Shown: piece after piece, positions 53,158-62,757 of the stretch
Layout of the letters: each line of letters begins with the position of its first letter
Numbering within the stretch: the stretch's first letter is position 1
NCBI RefSeq assembly: GCF_905372745.1
Contig: NZ_CAJPQR010000007.1
Coordinates: forward strand, 1-64,000
Length of the DNA: 64,000 nucleotides
Direction of reading: 5' to 3'
Source of the DNA: an uncultured Campylobacter sp.
GTDB taxonomy: Bacteria > Campylobacterota > Campylobacteria > Campylobacterales > Campylobacteraceae
Notes under the pieces: model-generated
The model's database searches: none
The model's input: the letters and a program-made list of their open reading frames with translations, nothing else
Told to the model about the DNA's origin: nothing
Program-made: the position numbers and the translations under genes

Positions 53158-54879
53158 CTACGCTTCTTTGCAAAACTCCTCCACTAGCTTTCTAACCTCG
53201 TTTATACCGATTTGCCAAAATGCCGCGTCCTCGATATCAAAACCGAACATCCCGACCAGCTCTTTTGGCGAGCACGAACCGCCTGCGCTTAAAAACTCGG
53301 TGTAAATTTGCACGAAATTTTCGCATTTGCCGCTTTTATAAAGCCCAAAAATCGCCAAAACCAAAAGCTGCGCGTACGAGTAGGCATAGCAGTAAAACGG
53401 CGTGTGGATGAAGTGCGGGATGTAGCTCCACCAAATTTTGTAGTAGTCGTTTATCGTGACGCTTCGTCCGAACATCTTTGCGCTTTCTTCGAGCCAAATT
53501 TTATTTAGCTCATCAGCACTTATCTCGCCCTCGTGCGCGTGAACTCGGCGCTCAAAGGTCGTGAAATTTATCTGGCGGTAGAGCGTGGCGAAGATATCCT
53601 CGATCTTGCCGGCGAGTAGGGCGGTTTTTTCTCTGCCTTTTAGCGTGCTTTTGACGTGATCAAAAACCAGCATCTCGCAAAAGACCGATGCTGTTTCTGC
53701 CGTAGTTAGTGGCGTGTCGGCGTTTAGAAATCCGACGTTTTCATAGGCTAGATTTTGATGCGCGGCGTGACCTAGCTCGTGCGCTAGTGTGAAAAGATCC
53801 CGCCTCTCGTCGGTGTGGTTTAAAAGCACGTATGGGTGGGCTTTTGCTACGCCTGACTGTGAAAAGGCACCGCCTCGTTTATTTTCGGCCGGATAGACGT
53901 CGATCCAGCCCTCTTTAAATGCGCGAGCGGCTATCTCGCCGAATTTCGGGCTAAATTTAGAAAAAGTCTCAAGTACGATTTTTTTGCACTCTTCAAATTT
54001 ATAAAGGCTCTTACTCTCGCCCAGCGGCGCGTATCTATCGTAGTCGTAGAGCTTTTTAAAGCCTAAAATTTTGCGCTTTTTCTCGTAAAATTTGATCGGT
54101 AGATCAAAGCTCGTCTCGGCGGCCTTGATCAGCGCGTCCACGCTGGCTTTGGTCGTTTGGTTTGAAAAATGTCGCGGACTTTCTGGTAGATCAAATTTTC
54201 GCAGCTCGCAGCTAGTTTTTAGGCTGGTTTTTATCATATTATAGATGTAGCTAAGCAGATGCTGCTGCGGCGCTAGACCGCCCGAGAGGCTCTTTGCGGC
54301 CGCTTTTCGTTCGGCTCGGTCGGGACTGTGAAGTTTTGACAAAATCTCCTCTTCGCCTAACATTTTGCCTTTAAATTTAAACTTAAGCGCGCTTAGCGTC
54401 TCGTCAAAAAGCCGCGAGAAGCCTTCCGCGCCCGTGTTTGCCGTACGGAGTAAAATTTGCTCCTCTTTTAGGCTTAGCTGGTGAGCTTTTTCTTTTGCGA
54501 TACTATCTAGATAGTAGCCAAGTCTCGCGCTTTTAGCGATGATTTTGTTTTGCCTGGCTTCGTCAAATTCGTTAAATTTAAGCTCGAAAAAGAGCAGATG
54601 ATTTTGCGCTTTTGAGCTAAGCTCGTCAAATTTGGCGTAAAACGCGCCCTTTGAGGTGTCTTTTGAAAAGACCAGGCTCACATAAATTTGCACGCGAGCG
54701 ATGTTTTCTAGTAAATTTTCATACTCGCTAAGCGCGTTTAAAAATTCCCCGTCGCTTAAATTTAAAAATTTATCCGAATATTTTGCTTCAAATTTTTCGC
54801 ACTCGTTTTGTAGCGAAAGAGCCGAAGTCTCCAGCTCTTTTTCGTTTTTAAAAAGCGGGGTCAAGTCCCAAACGTTCAT
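53158..54879 (-). CDS. pepF: Oligoendopeptidase F (M3 family)
   Basis: A 573-residue cytoplasmic zinc peptidase that cleaves short peptides. The HEXXH motif is HELGHAAH at 367-374, with the third Glu in ETASVFCEML downstream. FSNQTTKASVDALI and DRYAPLG are usual PepF segments. Full length. It lies 16 bp after sstT, likely in one transcript. Confidence 0.95.
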   Translation of the reverse strand: MNVWDLTPLFKNEKELETSALSLQNECEKFEAKYSDKFLNLSDGEFLNALSEYENLLENIARVQIYVSLVFSKDTSKGAFYAKFDELSSKAQNHLLFFELKFNEFDEARQNKIIAKSARLGYYLDSIAKEKAHQLSLKEEQILLRTANTGAEGFSRLFDETLSALKFKFKGKMLGEEEILSKLHSPDRAERKAAAKSLSGGLAPQQHLLSYIYNMIKTSLKTSCELRKFDLPESPRHFSNQTTKASVDALIKAAETSFDLPIKFYEKKRKILGFKKLYDYDRYAPLGESKSLYKFEECKKIVLETFSKFSPKFGEIAARAFKEGWIDVYPAENKRGGAFSQSGVAKAHPYVLLNHTDERRDLFTLAHELGHAAHQNLAYENVGFLNADTPLTTAETASVFCEMLVFDHVKSTLKGREKTALLAGKIEDIFATLYRQINFTTFERRVHAHEGEISADELNKIWLEESAKMFGRSVTINDYYKIWWSYIPHFIHTPFYCYAYSYAQLLVLAIFGLYKSGKCENFVQIYTEFLSAGGSCSPKELVGMFGFDIEDAAFWQIGINEVRKLVEEFCKEA

Positions 54880-54895
54880 TTTCGCGACCTTAAAT

Positions 54896-56200
54896 TTACT
54901 CTGACGTTTCAGACGCTACGGCTGTGAAAAGTACGTCAGAGGCGCTATTTACGGCTGTTTCTACCGAGTCTTGGATCACGCCGATGATAAATCCTACGCC
55001 GACAACTTGCATGGCAATGTCGTTACCGATGCCAAATAGCGCGCAAGCAAGCGGCACTAGCAGTAGCGAACCGCCAGCGACTCCGGAAGCCCCGCACGCG
55101 CCAAGAGCCGAGATAAAGCAAAGCAGTAACGCGTCGCCAAAATCAACGGTGATAGAGGGGATCGAGTTTACCGCCGCAAGTGCCAAAACGCCGATAGTTA
55201 CGGCTGCACCGCCCATATTTATAGTAGCTCCCAGCGGGATCGAGATCGAGTAGAGCTCCTCTTTTAGTCCTAGCTTTTTGCAAAGCGCCATATTTACGGG
55301 GATGTTTGCCGCCGAGCTACGGGTGAAAAACGCCGTAACCGCGCTCTCTCTCACGCAAGTCATAACAAGCGGATAAGGATTTTTCTTGGTTAGGACAAAC
55401 ACTATCGCAGGATAAACGACGAAAGAAACGAAAGCCATGGAGCCTACTAGAACGAGGATTAGTTTTAGATAGCCAGCAAGCGCGTCAAAGCCTGTACTAT
55501 GGATACTAATGGTAACTAGACCAAAGATACCAAACGGCGCGAGACGGATGATAAATCTAACGATTTTAGTCACGCCGTCGCTAACGTCTTGGAATACTTT
55601 TTTAGTCTCGGCGGTGCAAAATCTCATCGCTATACCGCCGCCCACAGCCCAGGTAATGATGCCGATGTAGTTGCCGCTTGATAGCGCGGTGATAGGGTTT
55701 TGAACCATTTTAAAGATGAGGTCTTTTAGCACCTCTACGATGCCTTGCGGAGCGCTCATATCGGCGCTTTGCACGCCTTTTAGCATAAGCTCCGTAGGAA
55801 AAAGAAAACTAGCGACCACGGCGACCACGGCGGCTAAAAACGTACCTACTAGATATAGTCCGACTACTTTTTGCATACCTTTAGCGTGGCCGAATTCTTT
55901 TACTATGATAGAGGCCGCCACTAGTACGAAAACCAGGATAGGCGCGATGGCTTTAAGCGCTCCGACGAAGAGATCGCCCAAAACGGCGATAGAATTTGCC
56001 ACCGAATTTGCCGCGTCCGTTAGCCCTTTTTTGGCCGCGGCTAGCTGCGCCGTATCGGTTACGCCGTCTGCTATGAGCTTGTTAAAATCCGCCGATTGAC
56101 TATGCGTCCAAAAGCCTATCGCCGCTCCCAGTAGGATGCCGATTAGAATTTGAACGATCAAATTTCCGTCGGTGTATCGTTTTGCCAGTTTGCCAAACAT
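54896..56200 (-). CDS. sstT: Sodium:serine/threonine symporter
   Basis: A 434-residue DAACS-family transporter with eight to nine membrane helices and two re-entrant hairpins. Conserved FFTRSSAANIPVNMALCKKLG, SIPLGATINMGGAAVTI and GACGASGVAGGSLLLVPLACALFGI match SstT. It probably imports serine, a key Campylobacter carbon source. Divergent from metK across 144 bp. Confidence 0.93.
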   Translation of the reverse strand: MFGKLAKRYTDGNLIVQILIGILLGAAIGFWTHSQSADFNKLIADGVTDTAQLAAAKKGLTDAANSVANSIAVLGDLFVGALKAIAPILVFVLVAASIIVKEFGHAKGMQKVVGLYLVGTFLAAVVAVVASFLFPTELMLKGVQSADMSAPQGIVEVLKDLIFKMVQNPITALSSGNYIGIITWAVGGGIAMRFCTAETKKVFQDVSDGVTKIVRFIIRLAPFGIFGLVTISIHSTGFDALAGYLKLILVLVGSMAFVSFVVYPAIVFVLTKKNPYPLVMTCVRESAVTAFFTRSSAANIPVNMALCKKLGLKEELYSISIPLGATINMGGAAVTIGVLALAAVNSIPSITVDFGDALLLCFISALGACGASGVAGGSLLLVPLACALFGIGNDIAMQVVGVGFIIGVIQDSVETAVNSASDVLFTAVASETSE

Positions 56201-56307
56201 TCTAGTGTCCTTGCTTTAAAGTTTAATTTTAGTTTAGGATTATAGCCGAATTTACACCGAATTTACAAGCTTTGAGCGAGATTAATTTCAATTTTATTAT
56301 GAAATGT

Positions 56308-56313
56308 TACAAT
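56308..56313 (+). promoter_or_regulatory. Candidate -10 box for metK
   Basis: ATGTTACAATTG gives an extended -10 (TG-T-TACAAT) 32 bases before the ATG, with AAAGGAAA as ribosome site. No SAM riboswitch fold was seen in the leader. Confidence 0.45.
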
Positions 56314-56344
56314 TGCGAGATTAAATTTCATAAAAGGAAACGCT

Positions 56345-57547
56345 ATGTATCTATTTACTTCAGAGGTGGTAAGTCCGGGGCATCCGGATAAATGCGCCGA
56401 CATCATCGCAGATAGCATCGTCGATACGATCTTGATGCAAGACCCAAACGGCCGCGTCGCTAGCGAGGTTTTCGTCGCGGGTAAAAACATTATAATAGGC
56501 GGAGAGATAAACTCTAAGGTCAAGTTAAGCTTCAAAGACTACGAGGCGATCGTTAAAAACGCATTAGCAAAAATCGGCTACGACGGCAAGTCTAAATTTA
56601 CTAAAGAGCAGTGCCTGCATCCAGACGACATCGAGATAAAAGTCTGCGTAAATCAGCAAAGTGCCGATATAAATCAAGGCGTCGACCAAGAAGGCGGCGA
56701 GATAGGCGCAGGGGATCAGGGCATAATGTTTGGCTTTGCTAGCTGCGAAGCGAACGAATATATGCCAGCAGCCATAACCTACGCCAGAATGCTTTGCGAT
56801 AAGGTTTATAAATTTGCCAAAGCTAATCCCGATAAACTGGGCGTCGATATCAAAACCCAGGTCACCGTAGACTACGGCACGAAGGATAACTTTGAAAACT
56901 GCAAGCCTCAAAGTATCCATACTATCGTAGTTTCGGCTCCTTGCGTCGAGACGATGAAGATCGAGGAGCTACGCGCCCTAGTGCAAACTCTCATCGATGA
57001 TGCAGGCTTGCCAAAGGGTCTTTACGATAAAAGTAAAACGCTCATCTATATCAACCCGACCGGCCGCTACGTAAATCACAGCTCGCTTCACGATAGCGGA
57101 CTAACGGGTCGCAAGCTCATCGTGGATAGTTTTGGCGGATATAGCCCGATAGGCGGCGGCGCGCAAAGCAGCAAAGACTACACGAAGGTTGATCGCAGCG
57201 GTCTTTACGCGGCGCGCTGGATAGCTAAAAATATCGTCGCGGCCGGCCTTGCTAAAAAATGCATCGTCCAGCTAAGCTACGCTATCGGTATGGCAAAGCC
57301 TACCTCTGTGAGCGTCGATACGATGGGCACGCAGATCGCCGGCGTAAACGACGATATGCTGTCAAATTTCGTTAGCGAAAATTTCGCTCTCACTCCGCGT
57401 TGGATCACGAATAAATTCGGCCTTGATAAACCCGGCAAAGATACGTTTTTATACGCTAAAGTAGCAGCCAAAGGTCAAGTCGGAAACGCCAAATATCCGT
57501 GGGAAAAGCTTGATGCGGTCGATACTTTTAAGGCTTTGATTAAATAA
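56345..57547 (+). CDS. metK: S-adenosylmethionine synthetase
   Basis: A 400-residue enzyme making SAM from Met and ATP. It has TSEVVSPGHPDKCADIIAD at the N-terminus, GAGDQGIMFGFA, and the FGGYSPIGGGAQSSKDYTKVDRS phosphate-binding loop. The SPIGGG stretch replaces the commoner GGGAFSGKD wording, an Epsilonproteobacterial variant, with key Lys and Asp kept. Followed by a strong hairpin. Confidence 0.97.
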   Translation: MYLFTSEVVSPGHPDKCADIIADSIVDTILMQDPNGRVASEVFVAGKNIIIGGEINSKVKLSFKDYEAIVKNALAKIGYDGKSKFTKEQCLHPDDIEIKVCVNQQSADINQGVDQEGGEIGAGDQGIMFGFASCEANEYMPAAITYARMLCDKVYKFAKANPDKLGVDIKTQVTVDYGTKDNFENCKPQSIHTIVVSAPCVETMKIEELRALVQTLIDDAGLPKGLYDKSKTLIYINPTGRYVNHSSLHDSGLTGRKLIVDSFGGYSPIGGGAQSSKDYTKVDRSGLYAARWIAKNIVAAGLAKKCIVQLSYAIGMAKPTSVSVDTMGTQIAGVNDDMLSNFVSENFALTPRWITNKFGLDKPGKDTFLYAKVAAKGQVGNAKYPWEKLDAVDTFKALIK

Positions 57548-57552
57548 TTTCC

Positions 57553-57580
57553 TAAGCCCGCCAAATTTAACGCGGGCTTA
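57553..57580 (+). terminator. Terminator after metK
   Basis: TAAGCCCGC/GCGGGCTTA, a 9-bp GC-rich stem with a 10-base loop, lies 5 bases past the metK stop and runs into AATTTACCC. Good stem, short T run. Confidence 0.7.
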
Positions 57581-57680
57581 AATTTACCCTCAAATTTAAG
57601 GCTTCGTATGAAATTTCGCCCCGCTTTACGTCTTAAATTTTACTTCAAAAACCACTCGGCAAAATTTAAAGAGAGTTAAA

Positions 57681-58280
57681 ATGCAAACGGCGACAAACCA
57701 AAACGGCAAAAACAAGACGCTTGGACTCGTTTTGCTCGGGCTTTGCGTTTTTTATTTTCTTTGCGCGCTAGGCATTTTTGTATTGCCTTTTGACGTTCTG
57801 GCTCGCTCCTCTTTGGCAAGAGATTTCGTTGAGCTCACGCTTAAAATTTACCCGGCCGTAGAGAGAGCCTTTTCTCATACCGATTTTACACAAAAGGCCG
57901 CGTTTTATATCGCTTATATGGGAATTGTAAAGGTCGTCACGCTTGTCGGTTTCGTCGCGGCTTGCTTGCTGTGCGGCAGTAAAAAACATAGAGCTCGCGT
58001 GATGAAACAAGCAAGAAAAGAAAATCCGGTAGTGGGATTTTTTCTTTCATTTTGCGGCATTTTGTGGGCTGGTTTTTTGATAAATAGGGATTTTACGGGT
58101 TATCATATCGGATATCGTAAGCCAAGAAATTCGCCTGAATACGAATGGGTGCTGAGGTCTCCCGGCGAGCTATTTTGGCAGATGACGATTGATTTTATAT
58201 TTTTGATTATTGTAGCGGCTTGTATATTTTACGCGGCATTGCAAATTCGGTTGCTATTTTGCAAACGCAAAAACGCCTAA
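57681..58280 (+). CDS. Membrane protein of unknown function
   Basis: A 199-residue protein with four hydrophobic segments (about 15-35, 70-95, 110-130, 170-190) and a short basic C-terminus (CKRKNA). No motif recognised. AGAGAG is a weak ribosome site before the ATG. It converges on lnt, with 11 bp between stop codons. Possibly species-restricted. Confidence 0.62.
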   Translation: MQTATNQNGKNKTLGLVLLGLCVFYFLCALGIFVLPFDVLARSSLARDFVELTLKIYPAVERAFSHTDFTQKAAFYIAYMGIVKVVTLVGFVAACLLCGSKKHRARVMKQARKENPVVGFFLSFCGILWAGFLINRDFTGYHIGYRKPRNSPEYEWVLRSPGELFWQMTIDFIFLIIVAACIFYAALQIRLLFCKRKNA

Positions 58281-58291
58281 ATTTAGCAAAT

Positions 58292-59593
58292 TTATCTAAA
58301 AAATTTATCGAATAAGCCTTGTTTTGGCGTGATTATCTCAGACGGCGAGCCGTTTACGCTGTGATAGATTACTTTGCCGTATTTCGTCGCGTAGTACCTG
58401 AGTAAAATGCGCTGTAAATTTGGCTCCGTGCTGGGCACGAACCAGCCGTTATTCGTCACTGCGATCATGACGTCAAATTCCCCCTCAAATAGCTCGTCCC
58501 TAGTCGCTTCGTAGCAGATCGCGTTTCTGATTTTTACGCTCTCTATCTCGTAGTCGCCAGGAGCGCTTGCCGTCTCAAAATCCTTTGCTCCGCCGAAAAA
58601 TATTTTATTTATCAAATCTCGCGCAAACTCCGGTAGCGGGATCTCCTCGCCAAAAGGCACGAGGATAAATTTATCCATCCGCCGCATCTTGCCGCGGTCA
58701 AAGAAAAACGCCGAGTTGTAGTTTGTGCCGTTTTGGCGAGCTAGTGCGCCGGCGACGATAGCGATCTTTTGCGATTTTTCGAGTAGTTCGGAGGTCAAAT
58801 TTCGCTCGTGCGTCATATAAACGGGAAAGGCGCTCTCGGGCAAAATAATCGCTCTAAATCCGGCGTTTATCGCCTCATCAATGATGGCTAAATTTTGATT
58901 TATAAACTCGTTTTTTAGCTGTTTGGCCCACTTTAGCTCCTGCGGCACTTCGGTGTTTGCCAGTTTTACTTCAAAAGGCAGAGTTTTAAAATTTGGCGTA
59001 TCATACTGCACCGCGCAGGCTAAAAGCGCGGCAAAAGCGATAAATTTGATGCGGTTTTTGACGTAAAACAGGCACAAAATCGCGGCAAAAATAAACGCAA
59101 GCGCAAGTAAATTTGGCGCAAATATGCCCGGCACGAAAACGGCTTCTAAATTTAGCCAATTAAAGCCGAAAGGATGGATATTTGAAACTAAAATAAGCAG
59201 CAAAGCCTTTAGCCAAATTTGAGCCGGGATGCCCGCTATCAAAAACAGCGCGCCGTAGATAACTCCTATAGCTAAAATCTCAAGCGGGATGAGGTAGCTA
59301 AGCTCGTAATAAACGAGGCTAAAGCTGATCCAGTAAAACCACGAAATCCCGATAAAAAATCCCGTCCAAAAAAAGCCGCGGCGGTCAAATTTGAGCAGCA
59401 AATAAAAGCCCGCGATCGTAAAAAACGGCGAAATAAAATTTAAAATTTCGCCGCCTAAAACATCGGCTAGTATAAAATTTGAGATTAAAATCGCGCCGAC
59501 AAAGGCTTTTATTATAATTTTAGTGCTAAAATAAGGGCTTAAAATTTTTTTTATCAAGGAACCCCATGCAAGAAGGAAATTTTGTAGCTTCAT
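58292..59593 (-). CDS. lnt: Apolipoprotein N-acyltransferase
   Basis: An inner-membrane enzyme adding the third acyl chain to lipoproteins. About six membrane helices precede a nitrilase domain with the triad E253 (ILPESAF), K308 (MDKFILVPFGE) and C360 (NAICYEA). At 433 residues or fewer it is shorter than E. coli Lnt (512). The ATG at 59593 lies 28 bases inside divergent yajC and has no ribosome site, so a start at the in-frame TTG of 59557, or nearby, is plausible. Confidence 0.9.
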   Translation of the reverse strand: MKLQNFLLAWGSLIKKILSPYFSTKIIIKAFVGAILISNFILADVLGGEILNFISPFFTIAGFYLLLKFDRRGFFWTGFFIGISWFYWISFSLVYYELSYLIPLEILAIGVIYGALFLIAGIPAQIWLKALLLILVSNIHPFGFNWLNLEAVFVPGIFAPNLLALAFIFAAILCLFYVKNRIKFIAFAALLACAVQYDTPNFKTLPFEVKLANTEVPQELKWAKQLKNEFINQNLAIIDEAINAGFRAIILPESAFPVYMTHERNLTSELLEKSQKIAIVAGALARQNGTNYNSAFFFDRGKMRRMDKFILVPFGEEIPLPEFARDLINKIFFGGAKDFETASAPGDYEIESVKIRNAICYEATRDELFEGEFDVMIAVTNNGWFVPSTEPNLQRILLRYYATKYGKVIYHSVNGSPSEIITPKQGLFDKFFR

Positions 59594-59856
59594 TACTGCC
59601 TCTAGTCGTGCTTTTCGCGATATTTTATTTTTTGGTTATCAGACCGCAGCAAAAACAGCAAAAAGCTCATGCCGCGATGATAGCCGCACTCGAAAAAGGC
59701 GACAAGATCATAACTAGCGGCGGACTAATCTGCGAGGTGATAAAACCGGAAGATGATTTTATCAGAGTTAAGCTTAACGACGACGTAATCGTGCGCGTTT
59801 CACGCGAATTTATCGCGAGAAAAATAGAAAAAACAGAGACGAAAGCAAATGCGTAA
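59566..59856 (+). CDS. yajC: Sec translocon accessory protein YajC
   Basis: A 96-residue membrane protein: one helix (about 8-27), then FLVIRPQQKQQKAHAAMIAALEKGDKIITSGG, the family signature. It works with SecDF. AAGGA precedes the ATG by 5 bases. It overlaps secD by 8 bases and the annotated lnt 5' end by 28. Confidence 0.95.
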   Translation: MQEGNFVASLLPLVVLFAIFYFLVIRPQQKQQKAHAAMIAALEKGDKIITSGGLICEVIKPEDDFIRVKLNDDVIVRVSREFIARKIEKTETKANA

Positions 59857-61429
59857 CGGCAAAATAACGTATAGGCTGATTATCTTTGCTTTGGCTTTGA
59901 TTTTGGGCATTATATTTTCCGCGCCGTCGTTTACGGACAAGCTAGGCGGCTCTAAAATCAGTCTAGGACTTGATTTGCAGGGCGGACTTCATATGCTCCT
60001 TGGCGTCGAGACCGAGGAGGCCGTGCACTCAAAGATCAAATCTATAGCCGCTAGCGTGAACTATTTTGCGAAAAAAGAGGACGTTTTGATCGATAGCTTT
60101 AAGATCCGCGAAGATAAGGTGGACTTTGAGCTGCTTGATGCGGATGAAGCCGCTAAAATCGACGGTATGCTAAAGGATATCAAAGGTCTTAACGTACAAA
60201 AAGACGGTCTAAAATACTCTATCGGTTTAACCGACGCCGAGAAGGCCGAAACTATCGAATACGCGATAAATCAAGCCGTAGAAACGATCAGAAACCGACT
60301 CGATCAGTTCGGTCTAGCAGAGCCTACGGTAGCAAGACAGGGCAAGGATAATATCCTAGTCGAGCTTCCTGGCATCAAAACGGCGGCTGACGAACAGCGC
60401 GCTCGCGATCTCATCGCAAAAGCCGCGCACCTCCAGCTAATGGCCGTCGATGAAAAGCGCCAGTTGCAGGCAAACTCGATGAGCGAGGCCGAGGCAGAGA
60501 GCTACGGCGACGTCATCTATCCTGACGTCAAAAATGCGCAGATAAAATACGTCGTAAAAAATATCCCCGTCCTTGACGGAGCTATGTTAACGGACGCCAG
60601 AGTAGCCTTTGATCAGCGAAACAGCTTGCCCGTTATTAGCTTTACTCTAAATGCCGAAGGGGCTAGGATATTTGGCGATTTTACCGGCGCAAACGTCGGA
60701 AAGCGCCTAGCTATCGTGCTTGACGGCAAGGTTTACTCCGCTCCTTCGATAAACGAGAGAATCGGCGGGGGAAGCGGTCAGATAAGCGGCAATTTTAGCG
60801 TCGAGGAGGCTCACGACGTAGCTATCGCGCTTAGAAGCGGCGCTCTTTTGGCTCCGGTAAAAATGCTAGAAAAACGAAGCGTAGGACCAAGCCTTGGCGC
60901 CGATAGTATAAGACAATCTATGATCGCGCTAGCCTCGGCTTCGGTTTTGGTGGTACTGTTTATGATAGTTTATTACGGATTTAGCGGCATTTTGGCAAAT
61001 ATCGCTCTTGTTGCGAATATTTTGATATTAGTCGCCGTGATGGCGATGTTCGGCGCTGCTTTAACGCTGCCTGGAATGGCCGGCATAGTGCTAACCATCG
61101 GTATGGCCGTGGATGCAAACGTCATCATAAATGAGCGTATCAGGGAGCTGCTGCGCGACGGAGCCAGTATCGCAACGAGCGTGAAAAAAGGCTACGAAAA
61201 CGCGATGAGCGCGATCGTAGACGCAAATTTGACCACGCTTATCACCTCAGTCGTGCTTTATGCCTACGGCACCGGGCCGGTTAAGGGCTTTGCCGTGACG
61301 ATGGCTATCGGTATCGTAGCCTCGATGATAACGGCGATTTTGGGTACTCACGGGATGTTTGATACAATTATAAATAAAATAGAAAAAAGCGGTAACACGC
61401 GGTTTTGGTTCGGTTATAAAAGGGTATAA
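59849..61429 (+). CDS. secD: Protein translocase subunit SecD
   Basis: A 526-residue RND-type motor that uses proton flow to pull proteins across the membrane. It has one N-terminal helix, a large periplasmic P1 domain with GLDLQGGLHMLLGV, ETIRNRLDQFGLAEP, and the transport helices including GMAVDANVIINERIREL. Directly abuts secF (0 bp between). Typical length for Epsilonproteobacteria. Confidence 0.97.
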   Translation: MRNGKITYRLIIFALALILGIIFSAPSFTDKLGGSKISLGLDLQGGLHMLLGVETEEAVHSKIKSIAASVNYFAKKEDVLIDSFKIREDKVDFELLDADEAAKIDGMLKDIKGLNVQKDGLKYSIGLTDAEKAETIEYAINQAVETIRNRLDQFGLAEPTVARQGKDNILVELPGIKTAADEQRARDLIAKAAHLQLMAVDEKRQLQANSMSEAEAESYGDVIYPDVKNAQIKYVVKNIPVLDGAMLTDARVAFDQRNSLPVISFTLNAEGARIFGDFTGANVGKRLAIVLDGKVYSAPSINERIGGGSGQISGNFSVEEAHDVAIALRSGALLAPVKMLEKRSVGPSLGADSIRQSMIALASASVLVVLFMIVYYGFSGILANIALVANILILVAVMAMFGAALTLPGMAGIVLTIGMAVDANVIINERIRELLRDGASIATSVKKGYENAMSAIVDANLTTLITSVVLYAYGTGPVKGFAVTMAIGIVASMITAILGTHGMFDTIINKIEKSGNTRFWFGYKRV

Positions 61430-62401
61430 ATGCAATTTTTCTCAAAGGCACATGTTTATGATTTTATGAGCAAGCGCTACATCGCGCTAGCCGTCTCCGC
61501 CGTGCTATTTTTCGGTTCGCTTTTTTTGATGGCGACGAAAGGCTTTAACTACGGCATTGATTTTTCAGGCGGTACGCTCATCCAGGTGAAATACGATAGC
61601 GCGGTCTCGCTAGATAAAATTCGCGAGGCTTTAGCAAAAGACGAAGCCTATAAAAATGCGAGCGTTACGGAATTTGGCTCGGCAGAAGAAGTTACGATTA
61701 GATTTTCTGGGACAAACTCAAATTTAGGCAGCGACGTCGGAGCTAGCGTAGCGGGGCTTTTAAAAGATACGGGCAAATTTGAGATCCGCCGCACCGACGT
61801 AGTGGGTCCAAAAGTCGGCGACGAGCTACGCGAAAAGGGCGTGATGGCGCTTGCTATCTCGCTCGTGGGGATCTTGATCTACATCGCGTTTAGATTCGAG
61901 TGGAGATTTGCGATGGCGGCGGTTGCTTCGGAGATTCACGACGTCGTGATCACGATGGGAGCTATCAGCCTTTTTGCTATCGACGTAAATTTAGACACTC
62001 TTGCGGCGATCCTTACGGTCGTGGGCTACTCGCTAAACGATACGATCATCGTCTTTGACCGTATCAGAGAAAATATCAAAAGCAGCAAGAGTACGCATCT
62101 TGATACGATAATAAACGAATCGGTCTCCGCGACGCTAACTAGAACGATACTCACATCAGGCACCACGCTCATCACGGTAGTCGTGCTATTTTTGTTCGGC
62201 GGAGATATGATACATGGGTTTTCTTTGGCGCTGATAGTGGGCATCGTCATAGGTACGCTTAGCTCGATATTCGTTGCGGCGCCTATGCTTTTGTGGTTTA
62301 AATTTAGCGTAGAGAAATACCGCGCGACGGAGGCTGAAAAGGCGCGCGCTCAAAGAGAGAAGCAAAAGCAGCGAGAGATGTTTGAAAAAGGCGCTATATA
62401 A
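61430..62401 (+). CDS. secF: Protein translocase subunit SecF
   Basis: A 323-residue partner of SecD with six membrane helices, FNYGIDFSGGTLIQV, and the conserved GYSLNDTIIVFDRIREN. The highly charged C-terminus (KARAQREKQKQREMFEKG) is cytoplasmic. It starts immediately after the secD stop. Confidence 0.97.
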   Translation: MQFFSKAHVYDFMSKRYIALAVSAVLFFGSLFLMATKGFNYGIDFSGGTLIQVKYDSAVSLDKIREALAKDEAYKNASVTEFGSAEEVTIRFSGTNSNLGSDVGASVAGLLKDTGKFEIRRTDVVGPKVGDELREKGVMALAISLVGILIYIAFRFEWRFAMAAVASEIHDVVITMGAISLFAIDVNLDTLAAILTVVGYSLNDTIIVFDRIRENIKSSKSTHLDTIINESVSATLTRTILTSGTTLITVVVLFLFGGDMIHGFSLALIVGIVIGTLSSIFVAAPMLLWFKFSVEKYRATEAEKARAQREKQKQREMFEKGAI

Positions 62402-62410
62402 GGAGGGGCG

Positions 62411-62749
62411 ATGAATTGGGGTAAGGTTGTTTATATTTTTTTCGCTCTCATGAGCCTAACGACGACGGCAGGATTTTTGTACGACAAAAACGAGATTGCG
62501 CTTTTTATAGCCGCGAGCGTAAATTTAATTTCGACGTTGCTAAAAATCGGCGTTAAAAATATCTTTGCCGCCGAGCTTTTCGCTAGTTCTTTAGTGGCTG
62601 ATTTGCACCTTATTCCTGCATTTGGGATACTTCAGGTAAACGGCAGTGCTAATATCGCTTATTCGCTAGCTATCGGAGCGACGATCGCAAATGTTTTTTC
62701 GCTCGCCTTGGTTTTGGTCGAGTCAAGCAAAACGCAAGAAGAATTTTAG
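62411..62749 (+). CDS. Small membrane protein between secF and leuS
   Basis: A 112-residue protein with three or four membrane helices (GFLYDKNEIALFIAASVNLIST, LLKIGVKNIF, ASSLVADLHLIPAF, YSLAIGATIANVFSLALVLV). Matches a conserved Epsilonproteobacterial unknown family (DUF6394 type, by recollection). AGGAGG 5 bases before the ATG is one of the strongest ribosome sites here. It lies 9 bp after secF and 8 before leuS. Confidence 0.75.
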   Translation: MNWGKVVYIFFALMSLTTTAGFLYDKNEIALFIAASVNLISTLLKIGVKNIFAAELFASSLVADLHLIPAFGILQVNGSANIAYSLAIGATIANVFSLALVLVESSKTQEEF

Positions 62750-62757
62750 GAGTAAAA

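Noticed and set aside
56201..56344. SAM riboswitch upstream of metK
   Set aside because: The leader is short and AT-rich and shows no kink-turn or three-way junction features.
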